Source: Impatiens glandulifera (lineage: Eukaryota; Streptophyta; Magnoliopsida; Ericales; Balsaminaceae). Taken from it: a DNA stretch of 64,000 nt. Position numbers and translations under genes: made by a program. Where the stretch lies: contig NC_061862.1 in assembly GCF_907164915.1 (NCBI RefSeq), forward strand, positions 84,244,846 through 84,308,845, in the 5' to 3' direction. The notes beneath the pieces were generated by a model. It saw only the letters and a list, made by a program, of their open reading frames with translations, ran no database searches and was not told the DNA's origin. Of the stretch, positions 52,491-64,000 are shown piece after piece (the stretch's first letter is position 1; each line of letters starts with the position of its first letter).

Positions 52491-54728
52491 TTAATGCCAA
52501 CAAGTGTAATTGAATGTTATGAATGTCGACTTGAGTAAAACAAACATTGATGAGAAAACCTAAGGATTCGTCAACGGGTTGATTAAGGGCATAAGATCAT
52601 GTCGAAAGGTGTAATCGAATGTTTAAAAATGCACACTTGAAGACCACAAAGTTAATAATAAATGATTGAAAGACAATTTAGATGAAATTATATATGTTGG
52701 AAGAGATTTTCATAATTTATTTTTTTCTTTTTAATATTAAAATTATTAATTATATATTAAAAAATTCATGAATTATAATAAATATTTTTTATTTTAATTT
52801 ATAATGTTCCTATATATATATAAATTAGAAAATAAATTTAATTAAATATGTTAAGTTTTTAAAGTGATGAAATATTTTATTTATTTCTTTATTACTATAA
52901 AAAATAAATTAAATATTATATACTTGAAATAATATTTTTGATTTGACAAAAAAATTAAAAATAAAAAAATATATATATTTAATATATTATTAATTAAAAA
53001 GACTGAAATAAAAAAATATATGTTGGTTAAAATTAAAAATAAAAACTGTAATACAAATTAATAAAAATATTTAAATTAAAAAATTAAAAAATATATTCGA
53101 CTAAATATATTAAATTTTAAATTTATTGATAAATATATTTGAGACTTATTTATTATTATTAAAAAACAATTAAAATAATTAAAATAATAATTTTTTTTAT
53201 TACCATATATTTTTTAATTTAATTATTTATATATCTATATATATTTATTAATTTTAAATAGTTGTTAATAATTTATTATTATAAATAAAAAATTAGTACA
53301 TGATAATTTTTTATTGGCACATATTTTTTATTTAATTATTATATAAGTTTAATTATTTTTTAACATTTGTCTAATTATCTATTATAATAATTTATTATTA
53401 TAAAAATTAATTAAGAAATTATATACGATAAATTTTTTATTATATGTATATATATTAATTTTAAATATGTTATATCTGTCAAATTATCTATTATATTAAT
53501 TTTTTATTTTTAAACAATTTACTATAGGCATTTTATTTATTTATTTTTATTTTTGATAAATATAAATTTTTGTTAAATTTGGTTATTAAATAATCAAAAT
53601 TATTATAAATATAAAAATATAAAAATCTTAAATAAATTTTTTACATAAGTTTTTAATATGTATATTTTTTAAATAAGTATATAATATAAAGAATGTTAAA
53701 TCTAAAATAAAATATTAATTTGACTGATAATTTAATATAAAATTCAATGTTTAAAGAATTTTTTTAAAAATTAATTTTCTTCCCATCTAATGGTTGTTAT
53801 TAATTGATATGATTGATAACATGTATTATATGTTTTTCTCGGGCTTGTTTTGGTAGGTTTTTAAAAAACCTAATCTAAATCAATTTTTTAATTAATTATT
53901 TCTCAACAATCATATGACTAATTTCATTAATTAAAATATCAAAATACATTATATTTTAAATTATTATTTACTATTTTATTTATATATATCAATAACCTTT
54001 AAATCTTTTTACCAAAAATAATTATCATCTCCTCAAAATCATCGCCAATCATTATTTTTTTCTTCTTCTAGATTTTTTGAAAAATCTCAATCTAAATAAG
54101 GCCTTAAATTTTTTCAAACTTCTCTATGAATTTAAAATATAAAAAAGTATTAAATTTGAATTGAATTTAATTTATAATTAAAACCATTCAAAGATTTTAA
54201 ATAATATTATCTTTATTTAAAACATTTATATATAAATAATATTTTATTTTTATTTTTATTTTTTATCGTGAATCTTTTAATTAATAACATTATTAATTCT
54301 TATAACATCAATATCAATAGTAACTATGTAAAAATTAGATGTTAATTTAAAGTTGGAAAATTTAAAACTTATATTTTAACATATTTTGCAACTTGAAATA
54401 AATAACTTTTATTACTATTTTTTTTTTTGTTAATAATATTTAATTTTCTTTTAAATTTTAGAATTTTGTTTGTAATAATTTATCTATTTTTACTATTTTA
54501 CATTAAAACTTAATTTATAGTTCAATTTTTTAACAATGTTTATAATTTATTTTATTTTTATCAACAAAATTTTACATACTACATCATATTTTAAGTTAAT
54601 TTATATTTATATTATTTCTCAATTTCATTACCAACATTAATAATAATTATTTATTTTTTATCACACAATTTGTGATTTTTTTTTATTGTTGTTGATATAA
54701 AATTAAAACTTTATTATATTATCAATAA
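52491..54728. repeat. Dispersed non-coding block C, copy 2
   Basis: Parallel to 7554-9690 (same order and orientation), with small indels and an extra stretch near 52560-52590. It stops abruptly at 54728 where new sequence (GGCTGCGTTGCTGCGTTGTT) begins; the sequence that follows in copy 1 (ATGTACTAATATTATTGCAA) is not found later in the window. Confidence 0.75.
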
Positions 54729-54867
54729 GGCTGCGTTGCTGCGTTGTTTGGTACGAGGTACAACATACTTCATTATAAATTATAAGGAAGTATAAATTGT
54801 AAGAAAGGTATAAAAGAGTATAATTTATATAGACTATTATTGTTTGGTTGGAAGTATAAGACATTAT

Positions 54868-55645
54868 ATAAACTAGTAAAAAATACCCTACGTTTTGTAC
54901 GGGAAAAAATATAAATCAAGTTTTTATATGATATTTTATTCAATATATTTATATATATATATATATAATGAAAGAAAATATTTATAAAAAATTAATAATA
55001 AAATAATATATATTTATATTAAAAGAAAATATATATACATTAACTTACAATATTTTTTTTATTTATATAAGAATATTTATTACATAAATAAAGGAACTTA
55101 TATGAACTAAATATTCTTATATATATAAAGATGAACTTACACTATTTTAATTTTTTATTAATTTTATAAGTTTTGTTCTTTTTAATATTAAAGAATGAAA
55201 TTTTTTAATGTAAATTTAGTGGTGTTCTACAAAACGTGTTCATGACAATCATTAAGAGATACTAAATCGTTGGAAGAAGTTAAATTTAACCTCTTCAACA
55301 AAAAACGCTATCACCCTCCTTCACACCAAGTTTAGACAAAGACTTCTATACCCAAATGCTTCTAAGACGTGCTGAAATCTTCCTTTTAAATCTATGTAAT
55401 TGTAATGAAAAGTGATCAGTTATGTTTACATGTTGTGTAGATGAAAGTTAAGATTTTAATTCCATTTAGGCCATCTGGTCCAGATCGTCCATTAGAGTCA
55501 TTCCATATCATCTCAATCTGCAAAATGTGTTTTCATAACTCAATCATTAAGAATATACAAAATCGTTGAAAGAAGAAAAACCTAAATTTAACCTCTCCAA
55601 CAAAAACGGTGTCACCTCCTTTACACCAAAATTTAGACAGAGACG
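54868..55645 (-). repeat. Block E, copy 1 (second copy 62135-62890), includes Obg C-terminal shards
   Basis: Runs parallel with 62135-62890 from ...TACGGGAAAAAATATAAAT to CTTTACACCAAAATTTAGAC. It contains the decayed C-terminal Obg exons described in the pseudogene entry. Confidence 0.8.
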
Positions 55646-57211
55646 TTTATACTCCACATAGTTCTAATACGTGATGAAATCTGATACAACTAAAATCATT
55701 TCATAACACACTCTTCACAATTAACTACATTATAATTGTCACTTTATTCTCGTCACTATATTTAACCCTAATACCTTTCTCTCTTGTATCAAAATCTTCT
55801 TTTTGAATCTATGCAACTGTAATGAAAAGTGGTCAGTTATACAATTATCAATTCAAGTTTAGTAATGAAAAGAGAATCCAACATAAAAAATAAAGGGTTT
55901 ATGTTTTGTATCATCATCACAACCAAAATATGTTTATAGGTTCATTCATAAACACTTTTGCATTATACTTCTGAAAAGACGTTAATAAATGTATGAATAC
56001 AAAAAGATGTATTTGGCTGAGGTACAATTAAAATTGAAACCTCCCACTCTGAAAGAGAGTAATTTGAAAACAAAATTGTATCCAACATTAATATGATACT
56101 TCAAATATTCTAGAGACATTAAGATTTTTTTATAAAAAAAGTAAGACCTTGATTTATACTGTTTCTCTTTGAGCCAATATGAGTTTATAAGCTGCATATA
56201 TTACTTATAGGGTACCCTTTCCCGTGACAACACTCATACAAAAACATCTAATACCACGTCCTTCAAAATTTCCTTGAATGATACTCATTTTTCATGTGCT
56301 TCTAGATGATCCATTTTCTTATAAACTACCAGCATATTTCTAAATCTATGTAACTGAAATGAAAAGTGGTCAATTATATAATTATCAATTCAAGTTTAGT
56401 AATGAAAAGAGAATCTAACATAAAAAATAAAGAGTTTATGCTTTGTATCATCATCACAAACAAAAATATGTTTATAGGTTCATTCATAAATACGTGTGTA
56501 ATATACTTCTGAAAAACTGCTAATAAATTTATAGATATATAAAGATGTCCCTAGTTGAGATACAATGAAAATTGAGACATCCCACTCTAAAAGAGGGCAA
56601 TATTTGTAAACAATTTTATATCTAAACATTAATTTAAGATTTTAAATATTCTAGAGATATTAAGATTTATTTTAAATAAAGGGTAAAAAATTTTTTTATA
56701 TTGTCTTCTCTTTGAGCAAGTATGAGTTCATAAGCTGCAAGTATAACTTTGTGGGTACCCTTTCCAGTGGCAACACTAATACAAAAAAACATTTAATGTC
56801 ACGTCCTTTAATATTTTCCTTGAATGATAACCATTTCTCATATGCTTCTGAAAGATCAATTTATTTATAATCTACCCAACATGTTTTTTAGAAAGCTCTG
56901 GAATAAACAATTATATTTCAAGCCGAACTGAATCATATTCGTATTCGCTGTTCAGATGAACCATCAATAACTTGTAACTGGTTTTCATAATGTTTATAAA
57001 TAAGCAGCAGCATAGTATGACGACATTAATGAATATATAGTTTAATTTTACCAAAACAAAACATCTTTCTGTGTGACTAAGAAATTCATTGATTAAACCA
57101 AAATATTGGTGAGCTCCCTCGAGTAAACCTGGAAAATCTTTGACAACCATTGTTCTGTCATAATCGAATTAAACAATGCCTAGAGTTGGAAGTAAAGTGG
57201 TGAATTTTTAT
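55285..57211 (-). pseudogene. Obg-type GTPase pseudogene (ObgC-like, plastid), shattered and partly duplicated
   Basis: Minus-strand shards in gene order. 57204-57056 reads FTTLLPTLGIV, a stop, [20 protein letters not shown] and [11 protein letters not shown], i.e. the G2 and G3 (DxPG) region of Obg. 56977-56700 reads VIDGSSEQ, a shift, [11 protein letters not shown], a stop, LFIPEL, then LSEAYEKWLSFKE and, in another frame, GKGTHKVILAAYELILAQRE. A second, older copy of that last part lies at 56345-56165 (SFKE, GRGIRCFCMSVVTGKGT, LILAQR). C-terminal shards: 55625-55590 (FGVKGGDTVFVGE), 55540-55450 (IEMIWNDSNGRSGPDG) and a duplicate at 55345-55290 (KLGVKEGDSVF). Plant ObgC is a plastid GTPase needed for ribosome assembly; these pieces resemble it most, by memory. 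In-frame stops and shifts show it is dead. The G1 (P-loop) part was not found. Confidence 0.75.
55804..56880 (+). repeat. Tandem duplication of about 530 bp in the Obg relic
   Basis: 55804-56330 and 56335-56870 are diverged direct copies sharing AATCTATG, ATGAAAAGTGGTCA, ATCAATTCAAGTTTAGTAAT, TGTATCATCATCACAA and CTTTGAGC. A shorter third start of the same unit is at about 55385 and a fourth at about 62632. Confidence 0.8.
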
Positions 57212-57598
57212 CTAATCTCATAATTAACTCTAAATTCAATTATAAAAAAAAGTTTAAATTGGCTCAAACTTTAAGCAATTAGGAAGAATAAAATTTATTT
57301 AGACAACTTTTAGAAATCAAAAGTTTAAAGGAGATGAGAAAGTAAGAACATCTCTTTGTCATTTCGTCGAACACTTGATATCCTACAACTATCACGTCAC
57401 TTCTTCGATCCTTCTCATCTCTCCTCTTCCTCGTTGTCTTCATCGCCACTGTCATCTCATCAGGGCAAGAAGACGATGCACTCACCATCTATGATGTCCT
57501 GCATCAGAACAATTTTCTAGTAGGTCGTCTACTAAAAAGTGTAACAGAATACAAGATCAACCGAAACTCAGGAAACAGTTCTATTTCTCGATGGAGGC

Positions 57599-57676
57599 AG
57601 GGAATGTATATAACTCAGCGGTAGAGTGACACCTTGACGTGGTGGAAGTCATCAGTTCGAGCATGATTATCCTTAA
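57599..57676 (+). tRNA. trnV-GAC: Plastid-derived trnV-GAC, decayed (nuclear plastid DNA)
   Basis: TATAACTCAGCGGTAGAGTG, CCTTGACGTGGTGGAAGTCA and TCAGTTCGAG match plastid tRNA-Val(GAC): D-loop, anticodon GAC in CTTGACGTG, and T-loop TTCGA. The 5' acceptor side carries an extra four or five bases (AGGGAATGTATATAAC instead of AGGGATATAAC), and single changes occur (GAGTGAC, GAGCATG), so the tRNA should not fold properly. It is a transferred copy, not a working nuclear gene. Confidence 0.82.
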
Positions 57677-57853
57677 ACCCAATGTGAGTTTTTCTATTTT
57701 AACTTCCCCTGCCTGAATGGATAAGAGGCTCATGGGATTGACGTGAGGGGGCAGGGATGACTATATTTCTGGGAGCGAACTCCGGGCGAATATGAAGCGT
57801 AGGATACAAGTTATGCCTTGAAATGAAAGACAATTCCGAATTCGCTTTGTCTA
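57677..57853 (+). other. Plastid rrn16 upstream region (nuclear plastid DNA)
   Basis: Follows trnV directly as in plastid genomes: AACCCAATGTGAGTTTTTCT, AATGGATAAGAGGCTC, GTGGGATTGACGTGAGGGGG-like, TATATTTCTGGGAGCGAACT, GATACAAGTTATGCCTTG, AAAGACAATTCCGAATTCGC, TTTGTCTA. About 20 bp are missing near 57703. It ends at TTTGTCTAGGAACA, before the 16S rRNA gene would start. Confidence 0.85.
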
Positions 57854-58019
57854 GGAACAGATGAACGATGAACGCCACATCCTCTTGTGCATCAATCTCA
57901 CCTTCTCGCACAACCGGCTTCTTCCTTACTTCTTTATCTAATAAAGTCTGGACTGAGTTAAACATTAAAAATAATTGGAGCCCGAAATCTATCAAATAAC
58001 CGGTATTAAGCTGGTGGAC
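57854..58019. other. Unidentified GC-moderate stretch after the plastid insertion
   Basis: Its base composition is unlike the AT-rich DNA that follows. It could be further organelle DNA or part of an old gene; I do not recognise it. An open frame on the minus strand (57995-57699) runs on into the plastid segment and is probably chance. Confidence 0.4.
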
Positions 58020-59400
58020 GCGTATAATATAATATAAAGAGAAAATAAAATATAAATTAATTATTAAAGTTATAAAATTTGTATATATAGAGCAAGGAGA
58101 GAAAATAAAAAATATTAATCAGGAAGAAAAAATTAATATATATATAAAAACGGAAAGAAAAAGAAATTAGTAATTATAAAATGAGAGTTAAATTAGTAAT
58201 TATTATAAGAGAGAATTTGAGAATTATTATTATTATTAGGTATATTATAAATAAATATATATATATATATATGAGAAATGATTAGGTGAGGGAATTACGT
58301 GGCATAATCTTATTCGAATAAATTAAATAATTTCTCATTTTTCTCTCTTTCCACACACTTTTACATTTTCCAACAAGGTGATGCCAAGTCATTCCCTCTC
58401 TCTATCACTCCTCTCTCTATATATATATAAATAAAAGATGAGAGAAAAAAAATAGGAAAGTAAATTAATATATATAAAAGAGAAAAAAAAATAGGAAATT
58501 AAATTAATATATATAAATTTTAGGCGAGAGAAATGTTATTTGTTTTTAAAATATTTATTTTTTAAATAAATTAAAATATATATAATTTTTTCTTTTATTA
58601 AAAAAAATATATAATTTATTTTTGTGAAAATATAAAAAAAATTATATTTATATAAAATTATTAATAAATGAGAATTATTATTATTATGTATATTATAAAT
58701 ATTTTTACATAAAAATAAATAGATATTTAATATTAAATATAAAATTATTAATAAGGTAATATATATTTTATGTAATTTGTGTGAAAAAATATATATTTAT
58801 ATTAGAGAGAAAATAAAATAAAATTAAAATAAGAAATATAAATTAATAATTATGGTAAGAGAAATAAATTAAATATATATATGATAAGAGAGATAATAAA
58901 AAAATATTAATTAGGAAGAAAAAATTAATATATATATTAAAAAAAGAAAAATAAATTAGTAATTATAAAATAAGAGTTAAATTAGTAATTATTATAAGAG
59001 GAAATTTGAGAATTGTTATTAATAGGTATATTTGCATAATAAAATATATAATATAAATATATAATTAATTATTAATAATTGTTTCAATAATATATGTATA
59101 TTTTATGAAAATAAATAATATGTAAACGATTAAATTCCTGAAAAAAATATATAATAATTATTAATTTATTTCTCATTTTATAATTACTAATTTCTTTTTC
59201 TATCGATTTTTTTTCTTCGTAAGACAATATGAAAAGTATATATATAAATGACAATAGATAAAATAAAAAAAAGATAATTAATTATTAGAGATACAAACTT
59301 AAGTATTAAGTGTGTCTCTACTAAATTTATATATATTATTTTTTCTTCCTAACTAATATTTTTATATATATAAAAATTTTGTAACACTAATAATTAATTT
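58020..59400. repeat. AT-rich region with a diverged direct repeat
   Basis: 58080-58255 and 58860-59035 share AAAAATATTAATYAGGAAGA, AATTAGTAATTATAAAATRA and GAGTTAAATTAGTAATTATT. Part reappears inverted at 59160-59215. No coding sequence. Confidence 0.65.
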
Positions 59401-59475
59401 ATATTTTATTTTCTATTTCATTATATATATATATATATATAAAATATATATATATATATATTATATTTTATATAT

Positions 59476-59508
<33 letters not shown>

Positions 59509-59610
59509 TATATTTTATATATATATATATATAATATATATATTATATTTTATATATATATATATATAATATATATATTATATTTTATATATATATATAT
59601 TATATTTTAT
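59401..59610. repeat. (TA)n-rich tandem repeat
   Basis: Runs of (TA)n broken at intervals by TATATTATATTTTATATATA, about five times. Confidence 0.9.
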
Positions 59611-60206
59611 CATTAATTTTATAATAATACAAAAAAAAAAATCATATTCTCTTACAAATAAATTTTATATTTTTTTAAAAAAATAAAAAATTTATTTAAA
59701 AAATAAAATTTTAAAAACCAATAAACATCACCCTAATTCATATATTTTATAAGAATTTCTCTCTCCTATAATAATTACCTATACATAATTATTAATTTAT
59801 TCCTCCTACTATAATTATTAATTTAACTTTCCTAATTAAATTTTATTTTATTTTATTAATTTTTTTTTCTAATTATATTTTTTTTTATTATATCTCTTAT
59901 ATATATTATTTTTATTAATTAATTTTATATAAACTTATATTTAATATTAAATATTTATTTATTTTTTTATATAAATATTTGTGATATAATAATAATAATA
60001 ATAATATATATAATGACTTTTAATATGATTGATTAAACTCACACTAAAATTACAAATTTCTCCTTCTTAAATATTAAATATTCATTCCTCTTTCACATTA
60101 ATAATATATTTTCCTAATTAATTTCTGTTTTTATTTTCTTTTTCATCCTATATATATATATTTTGTAACTCTAATAATTAATTAATTTTTTATTTTCTTT
60201 TTCCTC

Positions 60207-60241
<35 letters not shown>

Positions 60242-60375
60242 TTCTCATTCTCTATATATATTTCATATATTCTTACACATAATTTTTATACTTTTTAATA
60301 AAATAAAAAATTATAAATATTTTGATTTATTTAAAAATTAATATTTAAAAAATTAGTATTAAACGATTCTCTCTC

Positions 60376-60379
<4 letters not shown>
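59611..60379. other. AT-rich stretch without recognisable features
   Basis: Only short (TA)n and (ATA)n runs seen. Confidence 0.6.
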
Positions 60380-60435
<56 letters not shown>

Positions 60436-60781
60436 CATTAGTTTTATATAAATAAAGTTTGGATCATATTGTCCCATAAATAAATTTTATACTTGTTTTT
60501 AATAAAATAACATATTATATATATTTTAGTTTATTTAATATTTAAAAAATTAATATTAAACGGTTCTCTCTCTTAATTAATATATAATTTTATCATTAGT
60601 TTATATAAATACAAATTTTTATCATATTGTCCCATAAATTTTATACTTAATTTTTTAGTCGGTTACATTTATTATTTTATAGCCCATTTTTTGTTATAAT
60701 AAATAGTGAGTAGAATTGATGAAAAAATATATTTTTTATATGATTAGTGTGAATATATATGATAAGAAAAAAAAACATTTA

Positions 60782-60823
<42 letters not shown>

Positions 60824-61210
60824 ATCATTAGTTTTATATAAATACAAATTTTTATCATATTGTCCCATAAATAAATTTTATACTTAATTTTTTAAGTCAG
60901 TTACATTTATTATCTTATAGTCCATTTTTTTTTTAATAAATAGTAAGTAAAATTGATGAAAAAATATATATTTTATATGATTAGTACTAATATATATATG
61001 ATAAGGAAAAAACAATTAATTAATAAAGATAAATGAAGAGAGAATAAGAAAAATAAATTACCTATAGTGCATATTATACATCTTCAACATTTAAAATTAA
61101 GCGTCATTATATTTTATTATTAATTTTATATAAATACAAATTTTTATCATATTGTCCTATAAATAAATTTTATATTTCTTTTAATAAAATAACAGATTAT
61201 ATATATTTTA
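60380..61210. repeat. Tandem units of about 150-290 bp with TTTATCATATTGTCCCATAA
   Basis: ATCATATTGTCC(C/T)ATAAATAAATTTTATA-type sequence, preceded by TTAGTTTTATATAAATA, recurs at about 60440, 60610, 60850 and 61150. (TA)n runs lie at 60380-60432 and 60788-60818. Confidence 0.75.
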
Positions 61211-61568
61211 GTTTATTTAAAAAATAAATATTTTAAAATCAAATAACATTTCTCTATCTCATATCACCACCTAAACAGTTACATAATTATTTATATGAAA
61301 AAATGTATATTTTATATGATTAAAGTGAATATATATACATGGTAAGAGAAAGAAAAATAATTAATTAATAAAAATAAATGAAGAGAGATTAAGAAAAATA
61401 AATTACCTATGATGATCGATATGAATTATTTTGGAGAGAGCTTTGTTAGATATATATATATAGTCATTAAAATTTAATTTAAATTATTGATCAAATTATA
61501 TAAAATTTTACTTTGATCTAATATTTATTTACATTTTTTTTATTCATAATTAACCTCCACGGATATGA
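61211..61568. other. AT-rich stretch without recognisable features
   Basis: Contains two copies of GAAAAATAAATTACCTATR-like sequence (61046 and 61392), one just inside the previous repeat zone; nothing coding. Confidence 0.5.
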
Positions 61569-61576
61569 CTTACACT

Positions 61577-61836
61577 CAGGGTGACCCTGGGTAAGGCAAC
61601 CAGTTGCATAGGCCCCACTTTTATAGGCCCTATTTTTTTATATTTAATAATATTATATTATTGATATTATTTTTCCTCTTTTTTCTTCTTTAATATTAAA
61701 TATATATTATAAAAATAATTTTTTTATCCCCTTTTTAGTCTTGTATTATAATATATTAATTATTTATATTTTATTGTATTAATTAAAATTGAAAAAAATA
61801 AATTTACTATTTTTATAGGCCCCAAATTCGGCCCTG
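61577..61836. mobile_element. Small hAT-like MITE, 260 bp
   Basis: Starts CAGGGTGACC and ends TTCGGCCCTG, with an 8-bp target duplication CTTACACT (61569-61576 and 61837-61844). TAGGCCCC motifs lie near both ends (61609 and 61817). Non-coding. Confidence 0.8.
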
Positions 61837-62134
61837 CTTACACTAATAAGGTCTGAAAATCAACCATAGACTATATTACTAACTATTTTTTAAATCCATT
61901 AGTTCCGAAATCCATTAGCTCCAGTTCGAAATTTGCAACGGTCAGATGTTAGATTTAACGCAAAAGGTCAATGAGACCCTCTTCAGTTAGCACTGTATCC
62001 CTTTAACCGTAAAAGATAAATAGATTAGGGTTCGTAAGATATATGCTTTTTATTTTTTTGAAAAAGAGAAGGAATATAAAGCTTACCACAGGTCGAGGAG
62101 AGACTGAAATTGTCTTTGAAATTCATCCGCTCTA

Positions 62135-62895
62135 GTAAAATATTTTACATTGTACGGGAAAAAATATAAATGAAGTTTTTATATGATATTTAATTAATAT
62201 ATATATATATAATGAAAGAAAATATTTATATAAGATTAATAATAAAATAATACATATTTATATTAAAAAAAAATATATATACATAAACTTACAATATTTT
62301 TTTTTATTTATATAAGAATATTTATTACATAAATAAATGAACTTATATGAACTAAATATTCTTATATAAATATAAACATAAACTTACACTATTTTAATTT
62401 TTTTATTAATTTTATAAGTTTTGTTCTTTCTAATGTTAAAGAATGAAAATTTTTAATGTAAATTTAGTGTTTTTTTACAAAATGTGTTCATAACAATCAT
62501 TAAGAGATACTAAATCGTTGGAAGAAGTTAAATTTAACCTCTTCAACAAAAAACGTTGTCACCCTACTTTACATCAAGTTTAGACAAAAACTTCTATACC
62601 CACATGCTTCTAAGACGTACTGATATCTTCTTTTTAAAACTATGTAATTGTAATAAAAAGTGATCAGTTATGTTTACATGTTGTGTAGATGAAAGTTAAA
62701 ATTTTAATTCCATTTAGGTCATCTGGTCCAGATTGTCCATTAGAGTCATTCCATATCATCTCCATCTGCAAAATGTGTTTTCATAACTCAATCATTAAGA
62801 ATATACAAAATCGTTGGATGAAGAAAAAACCTAAATTTAACCTCTCCAACAAAAACAGTGTTACCTCCTTTACACCAAAATTTAGACTGAGAGTA
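62135..62895 (-). pseudogene. Block E, copy 2: C-terminal shards of the Obg-type GTPase
   Basis: Parallel copy of 54868-55645 including the shards at about 62885-62840 (FGVKGGNTVFVGE-like) and 62790-62695 (MIWNDSNGQSGPDDL-like), plus the duplicated GVK segment near 62590-62540 with a stop. Same orientation as the first copy, about 7.2 kb away. Confidence 0.68.
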
Positions 62896-63637
62896 GCTAC
62901 CATAAACCAGATGACAAAAAATGTGTAACGATTCAGAGTAGTTCTTCCTATTTGTCTCTTCTTCTTATTATTAGTTTAATATACATCAGAACAGAGCTAA
63001 GGAAAGCAATGTAAATTGCAAGAATCATGGAGTACTGCTCATTCATGTGCCCTTATAAGGTCTCAATAGAGTATCATAAATTTTCAAATCTAATGTATTG
63101 ATAAAGTATTTTGTAAATTGTTACAGCAAAGTAAGCAAGTTACCAAATAGTTGTATGATGATAACCTTTACATTCCTAGCTCATAAACATACCGCCTGCG
63201 GATCGAAAATTGCTCATTTAATGCATGATAGTGTCTCACTCGTCCAAAATCATAAATGAAATGAATATGTGACAAACGGAAAAATAAAAGAAGGAATATG
63301 TGAGAGAAAGAAAAATTTACAGATATTTGTATTGGTTTTCTCTTATTAATGCCCATTAATTTATTATTTATTAAATTTAACGTTTTCTCTTATTTATGTC
63401 TAATTTTTCATTTATTAAATTGAACGTTTTTTTATATTAAGATAAAATAATAAAAATAATAATTAGGAAAGAGAAATTAGTAAAATAAAATAAAAATTAA
63501 TTAGTAATGATAAATTAATAATTATGATAATTATGATAAGAGAGAAACAGTTATAAAATGTTAAAAAAATTATAATAAGCCTATGTGAGCTATAGTGAGA
63601 GCGTGAATGTCACTCTACATTTATTTTATTAAGCATC

Positions 63638-63642
<5 letters not shown>
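62896..63642. other. Stretch without recognisable features
   Basis: Somewhat less AT-rich up to 63300; no protein or element recognised. Confidence 0.5.

Positions 63643-63702
<60 letters not shown>
63643..63702. repeat. (TA)n microsatellite
   Basis: About 30 TA units. Confidence 0.95.
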
Positions 63703-63709
<7 letters not shown>

Positions 63710-64000
63710 GTTTATAATTTTTTGTTTGGTAGATAGTATAAAATTTAAGTATAAGAATAAAATAAAATTTTTTATTTTTGTTAATTATGTTTTTAATATT
63801 ATTTTTAACTAACCTTTTTGGTATTTTAATATTATATAAAATTTATTATAATTACTTTAAATATTACTAATATTATATCAAATAAATAAATAATAATTTA
63901 ATTACGTTATTATTTTAAATTAATAATAATATATAAAAATAAATATTTAGTATTATTTTATAATTTTGTTTAAAATATGAATGATAATATATATTTTTTT
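63703..64000. other. AT-rich end of window
   Basis: TTGTTTGGTAGATAGTATAA near 63723 resembles GTTTGGTTGGAAGTATAAG at 54841, so the insertion that begins at 54729 may extend to or past this point. Nothing else seen. Confidence 0.4.

Noticed and set aside
54729..54870. Start of a Harbinger- or hAT-type MITE at GGCTGCGTTGCTGCG after TAA
   Set aside because: No matching inverted end or second TAA border could be found in the window, so the type is left open.
57279..57488. Minus-strand frame MVSASSSCPDEM...
   Set aside because: No recognisable domain and no match to the missing Obg P-loop; low support.
57599..57676. Working nuclear tRNA-Val gene
   Set aside because: Acceptor stem is interrupted and the flanks are plastid, so it is an inert transferred copy.
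57699..57995. 98-codon minus-strand frame
   Set aside because: Half lies antisense to the plastid rrn16 upstream region; probably chance.

Overview
The window is AT-rich nuclear DNA of a flowering plant. The evidence is plant-type transposons (CACTA, Mutator-like, hAT, Ty1/copia, Ty3/gypsy, L1-type LINE), GT-AG introns in a decayed plant SPO11-1 gene, shards of a plastid Obg GTPase gene, and a plastid trnV-GAC fragment. I found no intact cellular gene. Everything with coding ancestry is a transposon ORF or a pseudogene, so this looks like a transposon-rich, gene-poor region.

Layout. 1-7557: a minus-strand SPO11-1 pseudogene (copy A), with a 4.96-kb non-coding giant palindrome (336-5294, 9-bp target duplication, Mutator-type) in one intron. 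7554-9690: a non-coding block repeated at 52491-54728. 10910-16645: a Mutator-like element with a decayed MuDR-type transposase on the minus strand and a Ulp1-like protease ORF on the plus strand. 17585-19736: probable old LTR relic. 21622-22435: 3' LTR and last pol codons of a minus-strand gypsy element, cut by a 100-N assembly gap. 22536-23074: end of a second Mutator-like element of the same family.

25033-44640 is a nest. An 88-bp satellite array received two CACTA elements (25840-28464, TSD TTG; 28919-43232, TSD TGG). The second carries SPO11-1 copy B with its introns. That pseudogene was split by a Ty1/copia element (31300-41564, TSD TTCAG), whose 3' untranslated region was split by a 2.6-kb palindromic hAT element (37509-40114, TSD GACATAGA).

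47944-52322: a decayed LINE. 54729-64000: very AT-rich DNA with shards of an Obg (ObgC-like) GTPase gene (about 55290-57211 and 62690-62895), a plastid insertion (about 57599-57853), local repeats and a 260-bp hAT MITE (61577-61836).

The two SPO11-1 copies act as each other's empty site: copy B lacks the palindrome and copy A lacks the copia element, so several boundaries are fixed to the base. Both copies lack the exon segment that should encode the catalytic tyrosine and share a frameshift, so the gene was already broken before it was duplicated. All homology calls come from reading and remembered family motifs; no search was run.
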